Source of the DNA: Nansenia antarctica
Taxonomy: Eukaryota > Chordata > Actinopteri > Argentiniformes > Microstomatidae
DNA: 64,000 nt
Direction: 5' to 3'
Assembly (NCBI GenBank): GCA_963989245.1
Contig: OZ022342.1
Location: 55,295,370 to 55,359,369 of the forward strand
Under the pieces are notes generated by a model that saw only the letters and a list, made by a program, of their open reading frames with translations, did not search any database and was not told where the DNA came from. Below are positions 1 to 12,900 of the stretch, piece by piece. Position 1 is the stretch's first letter; every line of letters starts with the position of its first letter. The position numbers were made by a program, and so were the translations under genes.

Positions 1-690
1 TTTTTCTCTTTCTCTCTCTTTTTGTTCCCCCTGTGTTTTTTTTCTTCTCTCCCACCATCGCATCCTTACCCTTTCTCTCCTCTTGCAGTCTAAACTCTCA
101 TATTTCTTTCTCCTCCATTTTGTTGTCTTCATCCCCAAAAATTTGCCAGGCTTCTTTCATAAGATCCTCTTCCAGCTCCTTCTTTCTCTTCTCATTTCTT
201 TCCTTGCTTTTTTTGTTTTTTTTGTTTTGTATTTTTCTATTTATCTCCTCAAACCATTTTCTTCGCACTACTCTTTTGACAACCCTTGTTTTCTTTTATT
301 TTTCCTTCCTGATCCAGTCTTTCAATCCAAATCCCAATCCAACGGTTTATTGCTCATAAATGTCTCCTATATGACATATAAAAAGTCTTAAGAAATCCAA
401 GTGGTGGAAAGTTTTTTTTTTTTTACCATAACCTGGTAACACGTTTTTGCTTCCAAAAATGACATTATAAAGCTTTAAAATGTTTAAACTTTAATCGAAT
501 CACTAAATTAATATACTTTTATACAAGGCAACATAAATTGGCAGTAATCAACATTAATATAGGCATTGATTAACAACAATTGAAAACAATGTTATTAAAA
601 TATCACTTTTATGTTACTTTCAAAATATTTGTGACTGGTAGATTTGCACTAATCAACATGTTGGCACTATTGAACAAAAACGTAAACATG
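1..690. other. no gene recognised; pyrimidine-rich then AT-rich DNA
   Basis: The first 350 bases are T/C-rich. The complementary strand reads as a short Lys/Glu-rich open stretch broken by a stop, and I recognise no family in it. Bases 400-690 are AT-rich with no feature I can support. Confidence 0.5.
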
Positions 691-1572
691 TTAACTTTTA
701 AGTAAAACTTTATCAGTAGGTGTCTGGTTCATCTTCATCATCTTCATCGTCATCATCTTCATCACATGCAGCCTGAGATGAGTTTGCACACCCCAATCCT
801 TTGCAGTTGCTACATGCAACAGAGAACTCAATGCCATGCTTCCAGGTTTCCCATTGTCCAGGCACAGCGAAGCATTCTCTCCTGTTGACACAACTGCTGT
901 GATAGCTGACTGTGTGTCAAACACTTTAGCTTGCTCACAGAAGTCATCACTGGTTGTGAATTTCTTGAGGGGAGCTCCTTTCCCAATGCCATAAATACGG
1001 GAGGTAGTATCACACCCAGTTATTGCATGGATGAAGAGGATAGGGGGCAAACACTGGGCCCCAGCTGCTGCTTGGCGGCCTTGATGTTCCAGACACGTGG
1101 CTTCTTCATGCTCTTCTTCGCCTCGGGTTTGAAGAAGAGGTCATGTGACTTGAGGTTGGTTTGGTATATGAGGAGGACGAGCAGATCTGTATCATCACCA
1201 ATGAGCACAGTGTTTGTTACTGTGGCAGACTGCACTGCTTTTTGCACAATGAGGAGATCAGCATCACCTGGAGCATGTCTGACAGTTCTTCTGTAGGGGA
1301 CCACTGAGCATGTTGATGAACTGCTGCTTGTTTGTGTTGTTTAAAAGGAACAGGTCTTTATTCATCGTAATAGGCATGTCTTCATCCATGGTTACGGCTG
1401 CTCCAGTCCTCCCACCTGCTCGCCTGCGGTGTGTCATGTCTTTTGTGGATGTGTCTGTGTTTCCCGGAAGGTCAGGTGTGAGGAGCTCCCAAATGGCATC
1501 TGCTAGCACTGGCTTCTGTGGCTGTCGAAGCAGCAGGGAGGTGTCAAACAGCGCTGGAGGATAACTACACAG

Positions 1573-1796
1573 CTCATACCTGAACACTGCCAGGTCTCAT
1601 ACCTGAACACTGGTGCCATGTCTCATACCTGAACACTGGTGCCAGGTCTCATACCTGAACACTGGTGCCATGTCTCATACCTGAACACTGGTGCCAGGTC
1701 TCATACCTGAACACTGGTGCCATGTCTCATACCTGAACACTGGTGCCAGGTCTCATACCTGAACACTGGTGCCATGTCTCATACCTGAACACTGGC
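1573..1796. repeat. 26-bp minisatellite with 52-bp dimer pattern
   Basis: About nine tandem copies of a unit starting CTCATACCTGAACAC and ending alternately CCATGT or CCAGGT, so the higher-order period is 52 bp. The first copy is shortened by three bases and the last is partial. The array lies between two coding blocks of the surrounding pseudogene. Confidence 0.9.
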
Positions 1797-1949
1797 ATTG
1801 TTGACTTCAGCACAAGCTGGCATGGAGAGCAGCCATGTCAAACGTTGCTGCTCTGTCATCCCTCGCCCTCTTGTGAGGCCACCACAGGTTTTCATACTTC
1901 TCATCAGATAACGAGATCTACAGACAGGCCAGCCCATAAGCAATCACTT

Positions 1950-2763
1950 CATCTGACCACATGGAATCCCTCTCCAAATCTCTGGTAGACATCTGGATGT
2001 TCCAACTGGACCCGCCTCCGCCATCAGACCTCTGCAGCTCATCCAGAACGCTGCTGCCCAGCTGGTGTTCAACCTCCCCAAATTCTCTCATGTCACCCCT
2101 CTCCTTTCTCACCCTGCATTGGCTCTCGATAGCAGCTCGCATCAGATTCAAGACCGTGGTGCTTGCATACCAGGCAGCTAAAGGGACAGCCCCTGCCTAC
2201 CTGAAGGAAATGGTCACCCCCCAAACTCCAGCCCGTTCACTCCGCTCCTCCACCTCGGCTGGCTGACTGGCCCCACCACCTCTACACCAACACGGCAGTC
2301 ATGCTGCCCGATCACGTCTCTTCACAACACTGGCTCCCCGCTGGTGGAATGAGCTTCCCACGGCTGTCAGAACTGCAGTCACTACCCATCTTCCGTCGTA
2401 GACTGAAGACCCATCTCTTCAGGTTACACCTTAACTGCTCCTCCTAAGACATCTACTGCACCCCAGCACTGCGTCTCCTGAAGACACCCGCTTTTCCCCT
2501 CTACTGTGTCCCCTAAAAACTTCTATTGACCCCCTTGTACTGTTTCTCTGTTTCTCCAGTGTCTATATATTAAAAAAAACTAGGTTTAGAAGAAAGTTTT
2601 TCCTTCTATCAATGGCCCCATTCCTGAGCTGGATTATTCTTCCTGCTACGACTGGTGGATTGATGATTCACTTGCTTAGTCAAATGTATTGATTGTAAGT
2701 CGCTTTGGAATAAGGTGTCTGCTAAACGCCAACAAATATTTTTTCAAAAAAAGTAAAATGTAA
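1950..2763 (+). mobile_element. L2-type LINE, 3' end fragment
   Basis: Plus-strand translation in shifting frames gives LQLIQNAAAQLVFNLPKFSH, then LHWLSIAARIRFK, then YQAAKGTAPAYL, the usual C-terminal end of fish L2 reverse transcriptases. It ends in the characteristic tail TTGTAAGTCGCTTTGGAATA followed by a run of A. The frameshifts show it is dead. It interrupts the minus-strand pseudogene around it. The left edge is only known to within tens of bases. Confidence 0.75.
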
Positions 2764-3108
2764 ATGGAGCTTGCACATCCGCTGCACATAGATCCGAGCC
2801 GATTTCGTGTAGAGATTGTGGCCAGATGCTGCCATGAAAGGAAGCATTTCTGATATTGCCTCAAGGTGCAGTGCCCATTTGCCAGTACGTTCAGCTCTCA
2901 GAAACTTGCGAACTATGTCCACCATATCCATGTACTGCAACCAGAGGGCAGCTGTCCTGCTACAGGATTTTAAGTATTTACTTTGGCTTTTGAGTTGTTC
3001 CTTTATTCTGAGTATCACATCAGCATTGCAAGCCTTCTCTGCAGACACTGATCCCTCCATCAACTGTGCATAGAGGACAGCAACTTCATCCAGATCAGAT
3101 GCATGCAA

Positions 3109-4905
3109 GTATCTTTGACCCTCTTATGGAAGCTTGGGCTAAATACAAAAAATACTTAAAAGTGTAAAAGGTAAAAAAAATTTTTTGAATGGGATAGGGT
3201 TAGATGGTCTGATATATATATTTTTAGGAATACCTGGAATATGAAATTATAAAAACCTTTCATTACAAATATATTGCAAGAAAACAAACCCACTGGTTCA
3301 TCTTGACCCACTTACCTGTATGCATCTATGGGTTAAGAATTTCCTTTTACACACATATAGTACTGCATCCAACTCCATGTCTCATGTAAAACAGTTTCTG
3401 GGTGATTGTGGACAGTATTGAACACTTTGTGTGGACATCAGCCAAGAAGACATGCATAAAAACATTATTTAACATGGGCGTCAATGGGAAATTGTGGCAT
3501 CACCAGTTTCAGTATTTTTCAATACTTTCCACCACTTGGCGTGCCACAAATGTGTATCCAAGCAATTTGTAACCAACCACTATATATAGGTATATTATAT
3601 TATATCAAATATGAAAATATGCTTGATTTTATGCCAAACATTCACCCACAAAATAACTGTCAAACCAATAAATTGAAACTAATCTGCAGTCACATTAAAT
3701 TAAGATACATCCAGAAACCTTAGTGACCCTTTGTATTTGGTTCTGGAAATGTACATTTGAAAATACTATTTAAACATATGAATCGGAAATTAGCTGAGAT
3801 ACTGTATGTATTGTGTTTGACAATATGTATATTCAGTACTTGTTAGAGACCATTTGATTTCATTAACAGTACTTACCTCTTCTATGTCTTTCTCCAACTG
3901 CCTGCCTGCTGGAATGTTCTCCTACCCAAGACTCTCCTACCCACTATCTTCCTTGGAACCCCTTTTATTGAGTGAGTGAGTGAGTGAGTGACTTGATTGA
4001 TTAAAACATGTCTTTATATTTTAATTGTACATAAAATGTGTACATACATTACAACATTTATACAGAGGGTTCTACATTAACAGTTAGAAAATATCCACTT
4101 GATTTTGTTTAAAACTATAGCATGTAGTTTTGCCCTCTTTGGTGACACTGAAAATCAGAAAATGTACAATATGCTATATTTTCTAATAACAGCAAATGTG
4201 TGCATATACACACACACAACGTAACAAAACAGCGCTTCTCAATGCATGTTCATAATCATGCAATCTCATTCCTTGATCTAACCCATTTAGCACCATTTTA
4301 AAGCTCAAATCTACATATTGGACCAGGATAGCCCTATATTTGCCTCTTACACATTTGCCTCATATTTATTCTATTTGACCTGCAAACCAGCCATCTCTTT
4401 GTTATCATTTCATTGTTATGTTACCCTGAAATTAACCTAAATAGAACCATCAAATCATTATTTTAATCTCAACAAAACTCCAGGGGTTCCAGATAAGGAA
4501 TGCAAAAAGGGCCTTTATGGAACATGTCAGACTGCCTAAAATTTGAAGAAACACCCTGCTGTCAATGGTGTTTGAGGCCTTGAGTTTGATTCTTCTTACT
4601 GTATTCTTACAGTGTATAACCAATACACACCATAGTTGTTAGAGACTGTCAAACAGACTTAATAGATTCACTTCTGTCTTCATTAACAATCAAAATGTGT
4701 ACAGTAGATTGGTAGGAAAATAGTCATAGCAGAGAAAGAGCAGACTGATTTGCTTTGTTTCATTTGATATTCAGCAAAGCAATGACAGCTGTAGTGGTGG
4801 GGCGGTTGAGAAGTTAGGAGAAGGCACACAAACAGACAATCTTCAAGCAGCATAATAAGCCTTGCTCCACTTGGCGAATGGATTATCAATAGAATGTTCC
4901 TAGTC
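3109..4905. other. intergenic and presumed rab11fip1 3' UTR
   Basis: AT-rich, with no coding signal I can support. The part next to 4906 should be the 3' UTR of rab11fip1 (minus strand). A minus-strand AATAAA (TTTATT at 4365-4370) lies about 540 nt past the stop and is a candidate poly(A) signal. A short (GAGT)n run sits at 3969-3990. Confidence 0.4.
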
Positions 4906-5112
4906 CTAGAGGTCCCTCTTGAGTGAGTTTAAGGACATCAGGATGCTGGGTTTCTCCTCTATGACACGCACCAGCAGGTTGTCAATGTACTGCTCCAGCT
5001 CTACGATCTTGCTGTTCTTCTTGGAGAGCTGGCCTTGCTGCTTCACCACCAGGGCAATGAGCTCCTCCTGGGTCAACTGGGAGTATGGCCCCTGGCCCCT
5101 GGCCTCGTTCAC
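4906..5112 (-). CDS. rab11fip1: rab11fip1 coding exon 6 (FIP-RBD, Rab11-binding C-terminus)
   Basis: Acceptor CATGTCCTCCAG precedes 5112. The exon encodes YSQLTQEELIALVVKQQG and then ELEQYIDNLLVRVIEE, the parallel coiled coil that forms two symmetrical Rab11 sites in FIP proteins. It ends KRDL and a TAG at 4908-4906. Confidence 0.93.
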   Translation of the reverse strand: MNEARGQGPYSQLTQEELIALVVKQQGQLSKKNSKIVELEQYIDNLLVRVIEEKPSILMSLNSLKRDL

Positions 5113-8100
5113 CTGGAGGACATGGAAGTGGTGTAATTCATTGTTACTGCAAGACATGATATGGTATTTCCATAAAAAATATCAAAAGCACCTTTAAAAC
5201 ATTGTCCACACTTGAAACACTGCGACGATCACCCCTGCACTTTGTTTTGCAAAAATTATAGTGTAATAGTGTAATTAAGTGACGCAGCAAGGAAATATAC
5301 AGTATCAGGAATTTGCAGTGGAGGGCATGGAGCTGGTGTCATGTAAGCTTACTCAATTCAGGGAGTCCTGTAGCTTTTAGAGAAAGACATTTACATTTAC
5401 AGAAAGGGATGGGTTTGGTGCTCACACATTATTTCAACACCAATGGCCAAATCTAAAGTTGATCATGCAAGCCGTAACAATACACACATACCAAACAAAG
5501 CTACAGTATGTGTGAATAATGTATAAAAAGTATATTTCGGTGTCATTAAAACTGACAGTGTACTATAGGGAGGACATTTCCATATAGAGCCTGGGGGTTG
5601 GATCAGTATCCTGCAATACAATAGTGTGTTATAATATCATGTAATAATTAAGTAGATGCCCTGGTGTGCATATTAAGACAGCATGCAGTCATTATTTAGC
5701 ATCTTATTCAGTGCATACACACCCCTCCACCCAGCTCTCCTGATAAATAAGAAAAACTGTAGCAAGTTATTTTATCCATCCACTACCTGTATATAGGCTT
5801 AGCTAAAGGTTGACGCATGGCGTTTGATTCCATACAGCACCTTAAATGTCTCTTGAAGGCCACCAGGGGCTGCTGCAGATTTGCCACCTTGTCCCTCCTG
5901 GATGTCAGAGGCTGGCTGGTTTTCCAGGGAGCTCAATGGTTTCACTGGATGAGGCCTGCAAGAGACAGAAGGAAAGCGATTGAGGGAGGGGTTGAGAGAG
6001 AGTGTGTCAATTAACCTGACTGCTATTTATTGGTGTGTATTGGTATATTTTTTTAAATAGTGAGATAGATCGACAGAGAGAAAGAGAGACTGGAGGATGT
6101 TGTGTTGTTACATACGAGTGTGTTGGGAGAAACACATATACACAAGTGTCAGCCAGCAGGCCTAATTTACAGTGAGCTGTCAGGGAAATATAAAATTAGA
6201 GGTTTTCTTCCACTGGAGGAGAGGGACAATTGGATGATCCTTATCAGTTAAGACATGACAGACATTCTGAGCAGGGTCCATAAGCTCTCCATCACTTACT
6301 CCATTCCATGAGACATCAACAAGCTTATCTCTCTCTGACCTCTGAGTCACATTGGTATTTTTACAGGCTCAACTCAGCCTTGTCTGGGATTCTAGACACA
6401 ATAACAACTTGACAAAATCAGTGCAAACAACAACAGGCTGGCATGTACAGTAGTTGAGTAAGACTTGAAAAAATGATAACAGTATTTGCATGAATTACTA
6501 GTAAATGGTATTTATTTACTTAACAGTGCTGATACTGTTATTGTTACCGAAATATATTATTTCTGTGCATATTCAGTTCTTCATAATTACGGGAGACAGA
6601 AGGGAGTTTGTGGACTCATAATAGACACTGCTACACTCTAATGGAGAAGGCTGAGAGATCTCTCTCACCTGCGTGTGGTTGATGCAGGCCTGTCCCTTTT
6701 CCCTCCTGCTTCCTCTCCACTGAACTGGGCTGCACTGGGCTGGGCCTCAGAGGTTAGAGACCCAGCATGCTGCAGGAGGGTCCTCTGGCCAGCTGGCTCA
6801 AGCCGGGGATGGACGTTTTTCTTGCCCTTTGACTCCTTCAGAGGTTCAGGGTGGGATACGGAAGAGGGAGTTGGAGATGGGGACACTCTTAGGGGCTGGG
6901 TAATTGTGTTACAGGGTAGTGCCATATCCGACATGCGATTCTGCCTTTTCTCAGGGATACTTGAAGTCACGCCTGAGGTGAGGTACCTCGTGCTTTGGAC
7001 GTTCATAGAACACTGGTCATCGGCACCTTGTTCTCTAGAGGTAGCTTGTATCTTGACTGGAGGCAAGGGAGCACGGACCCGCTTTATTGATATACTTTTG
7101 GTGCCATCTTCAGCAGCTAACACACCTGTCACTGGAAGGTCCTGAGTGTCGCAAGCTCCTCTCTCCTGCAACAAGCCTGGATCTGCATGTCTGAGGGGAC
7201 AACTATGATGATCGTCAGGTATCGATTCCAGGCTCTCTTTATTGTCACCTGATCTTCTGTCACTCGATTTATTTTCTCTAATGTCGTCCTCTGCAAAGGG
7301 ATTTGGTTCGAACACAGCTGGATCTTCTTTTGAAGAGAGGTTGTCTTCATCCATCCTCTTCTCAGAGGCAAACACCTGTCTTAATTCCTTCACTGAACAG
7401 TGTTTATCTAGGATGTTCAAGTCTTTTACCTTAGGGTCTGAGGTGGATCGCTCTCTGCTGACCAACACGGTGGGTTCTGCCATACTGTGTTTCTCAATAT
7501 GTTTTGGGTCATCTACCTCAGGTTTTGGCATTGTCTTCCCTCCCAACAAAGAAGAATGAGGCTTGGAGGGGGCTTGTCCTTTATTGTGTTTGGCCACTTT
7601 TAACTCATCTGTGGCAGATACGACAGCTTCCTCTGATTGGCTATCATAGGGATTAGACCTCACTATAACATCACTGGTATGTTCCATTTGAGCTGTGGCA
7701 GAAGACCTCAGTGGAGTGAAAATCTGCACCAGACGCTGAGAGAAAACATTAGATATTGAGGCATGTTTGTCCCTTCCCTGTCTGTCCTCCTCCCTCTGTC
7801 CCAGGTTGACTCTGGTCATACCCAGGTCCGCATGTGTCTGGTTTTGAGCCCCATGCTTTTCCCTCAAGCTGCCTGGAGGCTGTGGAGCTGGTCGACGCTT
7901 GTCCCGGCTTCCACTATGATGTTGCTGACCACCTGAACCCATGCTCTCCTTTAGCTGGTGGTCATCTCTGCTTCCCACCAACAAGGTTTCAGAGTGACGT
8001 CTGGGAGGAGGGTCCGGTTTTGAGGGCCGCTGGTTGTTGGGGGGCAGAGGGGCAAGCCGTTTCTTCTCTATCAGATCAGTGGGCAAGTCCTGAGCAGGGT

Positions 8101-9857
8101 TTGTTGGACCCCTGGGGGACTCCATAGAGCTCTCCAGTCCAGAGGGGAGTAAGATTGGGTTTGAAGATATAATAGGCAGGGAAGGGATTGCATATGAAGA
8201 GGAACTAGAAGGGCAGGATCAAGGAGAGGAGAGTTCATTGAGAAAAAGAAAAAAAACACATATGCACTTAATAGCAGCATGAGATGGTTGACTTCACATG
8301 TTCCAGCTTTACGATATGGTCTAACAAGCCATTTAAAACGTACAATACTGTATGTGACTGCATAGGGAGGATGTATTGCTAAAAGCGAAATGATGAAAGA
8401 CTATGAAATTACGATGGAGAGGAAATCATTACTTGCTACTTGAGATTGCCATTTTGTAATTCAGCAATCCAATGTTTCAATGGAATTCTTTAGAAGGACA
8501 AACTAAAGAGGTGTTAAAAATCCTTGGAATTTGGAACAAATTCACCAGACAAGACAAAGGAAGGACAGGGGGGTTTATTTATTAGTCATGTCATCATATG
8601 AGAGGACCAATATACTGTAAGTCACATAATACTATTGTTAGTTACATAAACACAGAGATGCACAGATAATGAATATGAAATATGAATATGAAAATTACAA
8701 CAATCATTGAAAAATAATAGATGTAGACAATCACCTCTAAATACCTTTGAACAACCACCTGTTTGTTTTTACTATCCTGGTCATGTCCCTGTTGGTTTGG
8801 TACAGCCTTTTCAGGGTACAATGAGTCATTCAGCGTCGACACCATCGTTAAAAACTTTAATTTAATTAATTCATTAAAATGTATAGGCAATCACCTAATG
8901 TTTTGTGTCTTGCTCTCCCAAGTTTAATATGACATCTAGTATAATGAAGTGAGATTCATGCGAGGAATAACCAATTTCAGCAGAGCAAAAGGTATCAAAT
9001 GTGCAGACACACACTCAGCACTCGAGTTGAGGGGGGATGAGGGGGGATGGCATCCCCCTGAAATAAAAACGGTCAAAATCCCCCTTCTAAAACGGCCATC
9101 CCCCCTTTCCATCCCTTATGTAATTTTATCAATGAACGTGGCATTATTGCTATTTCAACATTAAGTTTTGCGCATATTGAGTAAAATACTGTGGGCGAGG
9201 GGCCACGCACACATGCAATGACATTTTTACCAAGTCACTGACACTGAAGTCACTGACGCTGTGGGGATGCTAACACACACACACATACAGCAGGTGTTTA
9301 ATGAGATGTGCATGTTAGAGCAATTCATCTACTACAGTCCAATAAACCAAACATCTCCTTGAAACACTGACATCCAGCTCACAGTCACTTACCATGTCTT
9401 ATAATTAGCTCCTTTTCCCTTTCCTTATTCATTCTGCATCACAGCCATGCACACAGCTCCAACAAACCATTCCAATTACACAGATCTTACACACCCTGTC
9501 CCAACATGCCACATCCATAAATGGGGCTCACTTCTCATGAACTACTGGGTATTAACGTCTCTGGCAAGAGGACAGGGTTTTGACATAAATCAGGCCTCTG
9601 TGCCACCCTGCTCTGACAGCACAGACAAAAGAGAAATGTTAGCATCATTTAGACAATGTTAGAAGTTGAAAGGGCACAATTTAAGAGAATAGGTTATGTG
9701 ATGATCATGAGAAAGAGAGTGAGAGATAGAGAGAGGTGGAGTTAGTGTGCGTGTATGATAGGAGCCAGGTCTTAGGTTTCGTTTTCTCTCTGACATTTTC
9801 AGAGACAATATAAAATACTGGTTTCAAATACTTGATTTCAAACCACACAAGGGGTAA

Positions 9858-9909
<52 letters not shown>

Positions 9910-9915
9910 AGTATA

Positions 9916-9968
<53 letters not shown>

Positions 9969-12900
9969 ATGCGTGTACGGGTATACAGCTGGGACTGACC
10001 TTGGCTTGACAGCTGACACTTTAGCTGCCCGGCTGAGGGGTCCAGGAGGAGAGGCAGAAGAGGTCTCCTCAAAGGGATTAGTAGAGGTGATGTCACCATC
10101 AAATGGATTGGTGGAAGGGACTTCTTCAAACGGATCATTGTCCATCAGGGCCTCTCCCTCTATTTTTTGCTCCATCTGTTTCTCAACATCTGTCAATGTC
10201 ACCCTTTCCTGCTCATAACCTTTCTCTTCCTCAATCGTATTGTTCTCCTCCTCCATCATCTTAATCTCCTGCTGTCTTCTTTCTTCTTCCTTTCTCCTCT
10301 TCTCGTCATCCAATCTAGCCCTCTCGTGCTCCTCCATCAGTTTTCTCCTCTGCTCCTCCACCCTCTTTCTCTCCTCCTCCTCCTCCTCCCTCTTTCTCTC
10401 CTCCTCCTCCTCCCTCTTTTTCTCCTCCTCCTCCTCCATCTTTCTCTCCTCCTCCTCTTCCTCCCGCTTCCTCCTTTCCTCTTCTCCACTCATTCTTTCA
10501 TGTTCCTCTTTCCTCATCATCTCCTCCTCTAACTTTATCCTTTCCCTCTCCTTTCTCCTTTTTTCCTCTTCCTCCTTCTGTCGCATAATCTCCTCTTCCC
10601 TTCTTAGTCTTTCTTCCTCCCTAACCTTCCTGTCCTCTTCCGCCTTTCTTAGTCTATCCTGCTCCTCCTCCTCTTCCCACCTCATTCTTTCCTCTTCCTC
10701 TCTTCTCTTTTCTTCCTTTCTTAACCTTTCATCCTCCTCCTCTTCTTCCCTTTTCATTCTCTCTTCCTCCCTTCTCTCCTCTCTCATCCTTCTCTCTTCT
10801 TCCTCCTTTCTCAGCCTATTCTCCTCTCTCCTCACTTGTTCCTCTTCCTCTCTCATCTTTCTCTCCTCTTCCTCCTTTCTCAGCCTATTCTCCTCTCTAA
10901 TCACGTGTTCCTCTTCCTCTCTCATCTTTCTCTTCTCTTCTTCCTCTCTCATCATTCTCTCTTCCTCCCTTCTTTCCTCTCTCATCTTTCTCTCCTCTTC
11001 CTCCTTTCTCAGCCTATTCTCCTCTCTAATCACTTGTTCCTCTTCCTCTCTCATCTTTCTCTTCTCTTCTTCCTCTCTCATCTTTCTCTCCTCTTCCTCC
11101 TTTCTCAGCCTATTCTCCTCTCCCCTTACTTGTTCCTCTTCCTCTCTCATCCTTCTCTGCTCTTCTTCCTCGCTCATCTTTCTCTCCTCTTCCTCCTTTC
11201 TCAGCCTATTCTCCTCTCTCCTCACTTGTTTCTCTTCCTCTCTCATCCTTCTCTGCTCTTCTTCCTCTCTCATCTTTCTTTCCTCTTCCTCCTTTCTCAG
11301 NNNNNNNNNNNNNNNNNNNNNNNNNNNNNNNNNNNNNNNNNNNNNNNNNNNNNNNNNNNNNNNNNNNNNNNNNNNNNNNNNNNNNNNNNNNNNNNNNNNN
11401 NNNNNNNNNNNNNNNNNNNNNNNNNNNNNNNNNNNNNNNNNNNNNNNNNNNNNNNNNNNNNNNNNNNNNNNNNNNNNNNNNNNNNNNNNNNNNNNNNNNN
11501 TCCTCCTCCTCTAACTTCCTCCTCAGCTGTTCTTCCTTTCTCTTCCTCTCCTCCTCCATCCTAACCCTCTCCTCCTCCTCCTCCTCGTCCTCGTCCTGCT
11601 CCTCACCATCTACTTCCTCATCTGGCCTGCTGCTCTCCTTCTCTGCCCAGGGGGAGGGCTGCTTCAGGGCCCTGAGAGAGTCCATGGAGGTGTCTGAGCT
11701 CTTGCGGCCCTGGGCCCTGCGGAGGTCCTCCATGGAGCCATGGCCTGAGCTGGCCAGGCTGAAGTTGGAGCCAGCACGGGAGCTCCGAGGCTGAGGCTCT
11801 TCTGTGTATACATGACTGCCGTTGATGCACATGTTACTCTGCTCTGCAGCTGGGGCAGGACCCTTAGAGCGGCCCAACATGGAGAGGGGGCCCTGGGAAC
11901 CTTTACTGTCTGAACTGCCTGTGCGCTTATGGGTCAGAAACTTGAATTTCTTTTTACCTACAGAGGAGAAATAGAGAAATGTCAAGGCAAATAATTTCCT
12001 TTTGCACTGGCTGAAAATACAGCCCATAGAGTCCCAGCGCTGTATGAGGGACTAGTCAATATTACTGATATAAACCCCTCCAAAAAAGTTTGGAAACGTT
12101 ATTTCAGTCGATTCTTCCTCCCCTTTAATAATACCAATTGGTATTGTATTTTATAGCGTTGGAAAGCCTGATTAGTCACCTTTACAACGAGGTACAACTT
12201 GTAAGGATCATGCATTCGTGGAATGAGTAACACAGCTAAACGTGTGGGTAGCGGCCCAATTTCTTTTGCCAAAATCCCCTGCAATATTCTTCTGTTGGTA
12301 TTCACTCTCGTTTTGAGCTTCAAGTGCTGGCAGGTGTATGCCAGTCACAGGTGTGTGAATGGCACCTGAATGGCACCTAATTGACAGGAATGAAATTCTG
12401 GAGCCAGTGGCGATCCCATATCTCCAGAATCTGGGACCTCCAGGAGGACAACGCTCACCCCCACAGAGCCAGGATCATCACAGAGCACCTCCATAATTTG
12501 GGAGTGGAGAGGGTGGGATGGCCTGCCGTGAGTCCAGACCTCAATCCAATTGAACACTTGTGGGATCAGCTTGGGTGCTGTACGTGCCAGAGTGACCAAC
12601 GCAACCATGTATAAAATACAATACCAATTGGTATTATTAAAGGGGAGGAATAATCAACCAAAATAACGTTTCCGAACTTTTTTGGAGGGGTTTATATGAC
12701 TGACTTATGACTGATTATCAATGAAATCTAAATGATAGTTTTAACCAATTTTTTAAGCTAATTCTGAAGCTATACAGTGTTTGTTTAATATTATATTGTG
12801 TACAACCAATGGAGTTGTGATGGGGTAAGACTGTTGAGCTGAACTCTTGAGGCATTTATAAGTTATATTATTCAAGATAGTCTTTTCATGTTTTCAATAC

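Larger units (their letters stand above)
691..3108 (-). pseudogene. degenerate copy of a multi-copy uncharacterised protein gene with a nuclease-like GDDTDLLVLL motif
   Basis: Four minus-strand blocks lie in the order of one long protein but in different frames. Block 1 (3108 to about 2765) contains SGHNLYTKSARIYVQRM. Block 2 (about 1935-1797) contains MTEQQRLTWLLSMPACAE. Block 3 (1587-1264) contains LLRQPQKPVLADAIWELL. Block 4 (1304-1020, continuing 1050-691) contains GDDTDLLVLL and HAITGCDTTS. I recognise this combination from repetitive uncharacterised genes in fish and invertebrate genomes; GDDTDLL resembles the acidic core of PIN/FEN-type nucleases, but that is inference. Frameshifts near 1290 and 1035, an L2 fragment between blocks 1 and 2, and a minisatellite between blocks 2 and 3 make it non-functional. 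No start or intact frame remains. Confidence 0.6.

Noticed and set aside
33..391. Plus-strand Phe/Leu/Ser-rich ORFs at the window start
   Set aside because: Low-complexity T/C-rich DNA; no domain, no context.
6675..8127. Plus-strand ORFs opposite rab11fip1 exon 4
   Set aside because: Shadows of the 512-codon minus-strand exon, which has both splice sites and NPF/proline motifs.
9705..9999. (Thr-His)n extension of rab11fip1 exon 3
   Set aside because: It reads through the donor GTCAGT at 9999 into a TG microsatellite; the following exon joins in phase at 10000.
10167..11564. Long plus-strand Leu/Ser/Phe-rich open frames
   Set aside because: They are the antisense of the Glu/Arg-rich rab11fip1 exon 3; GAG/AAG/AGG-rich codons leave few stops on the other strand. 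The minus frame has splice sites and homology.
12345..12608. Minus-strand ORF of 87 residues
   Set aside because: Antisense of the Tc1 transposase remnant whose SPDLNPIEHLW motif is on the plus strand.
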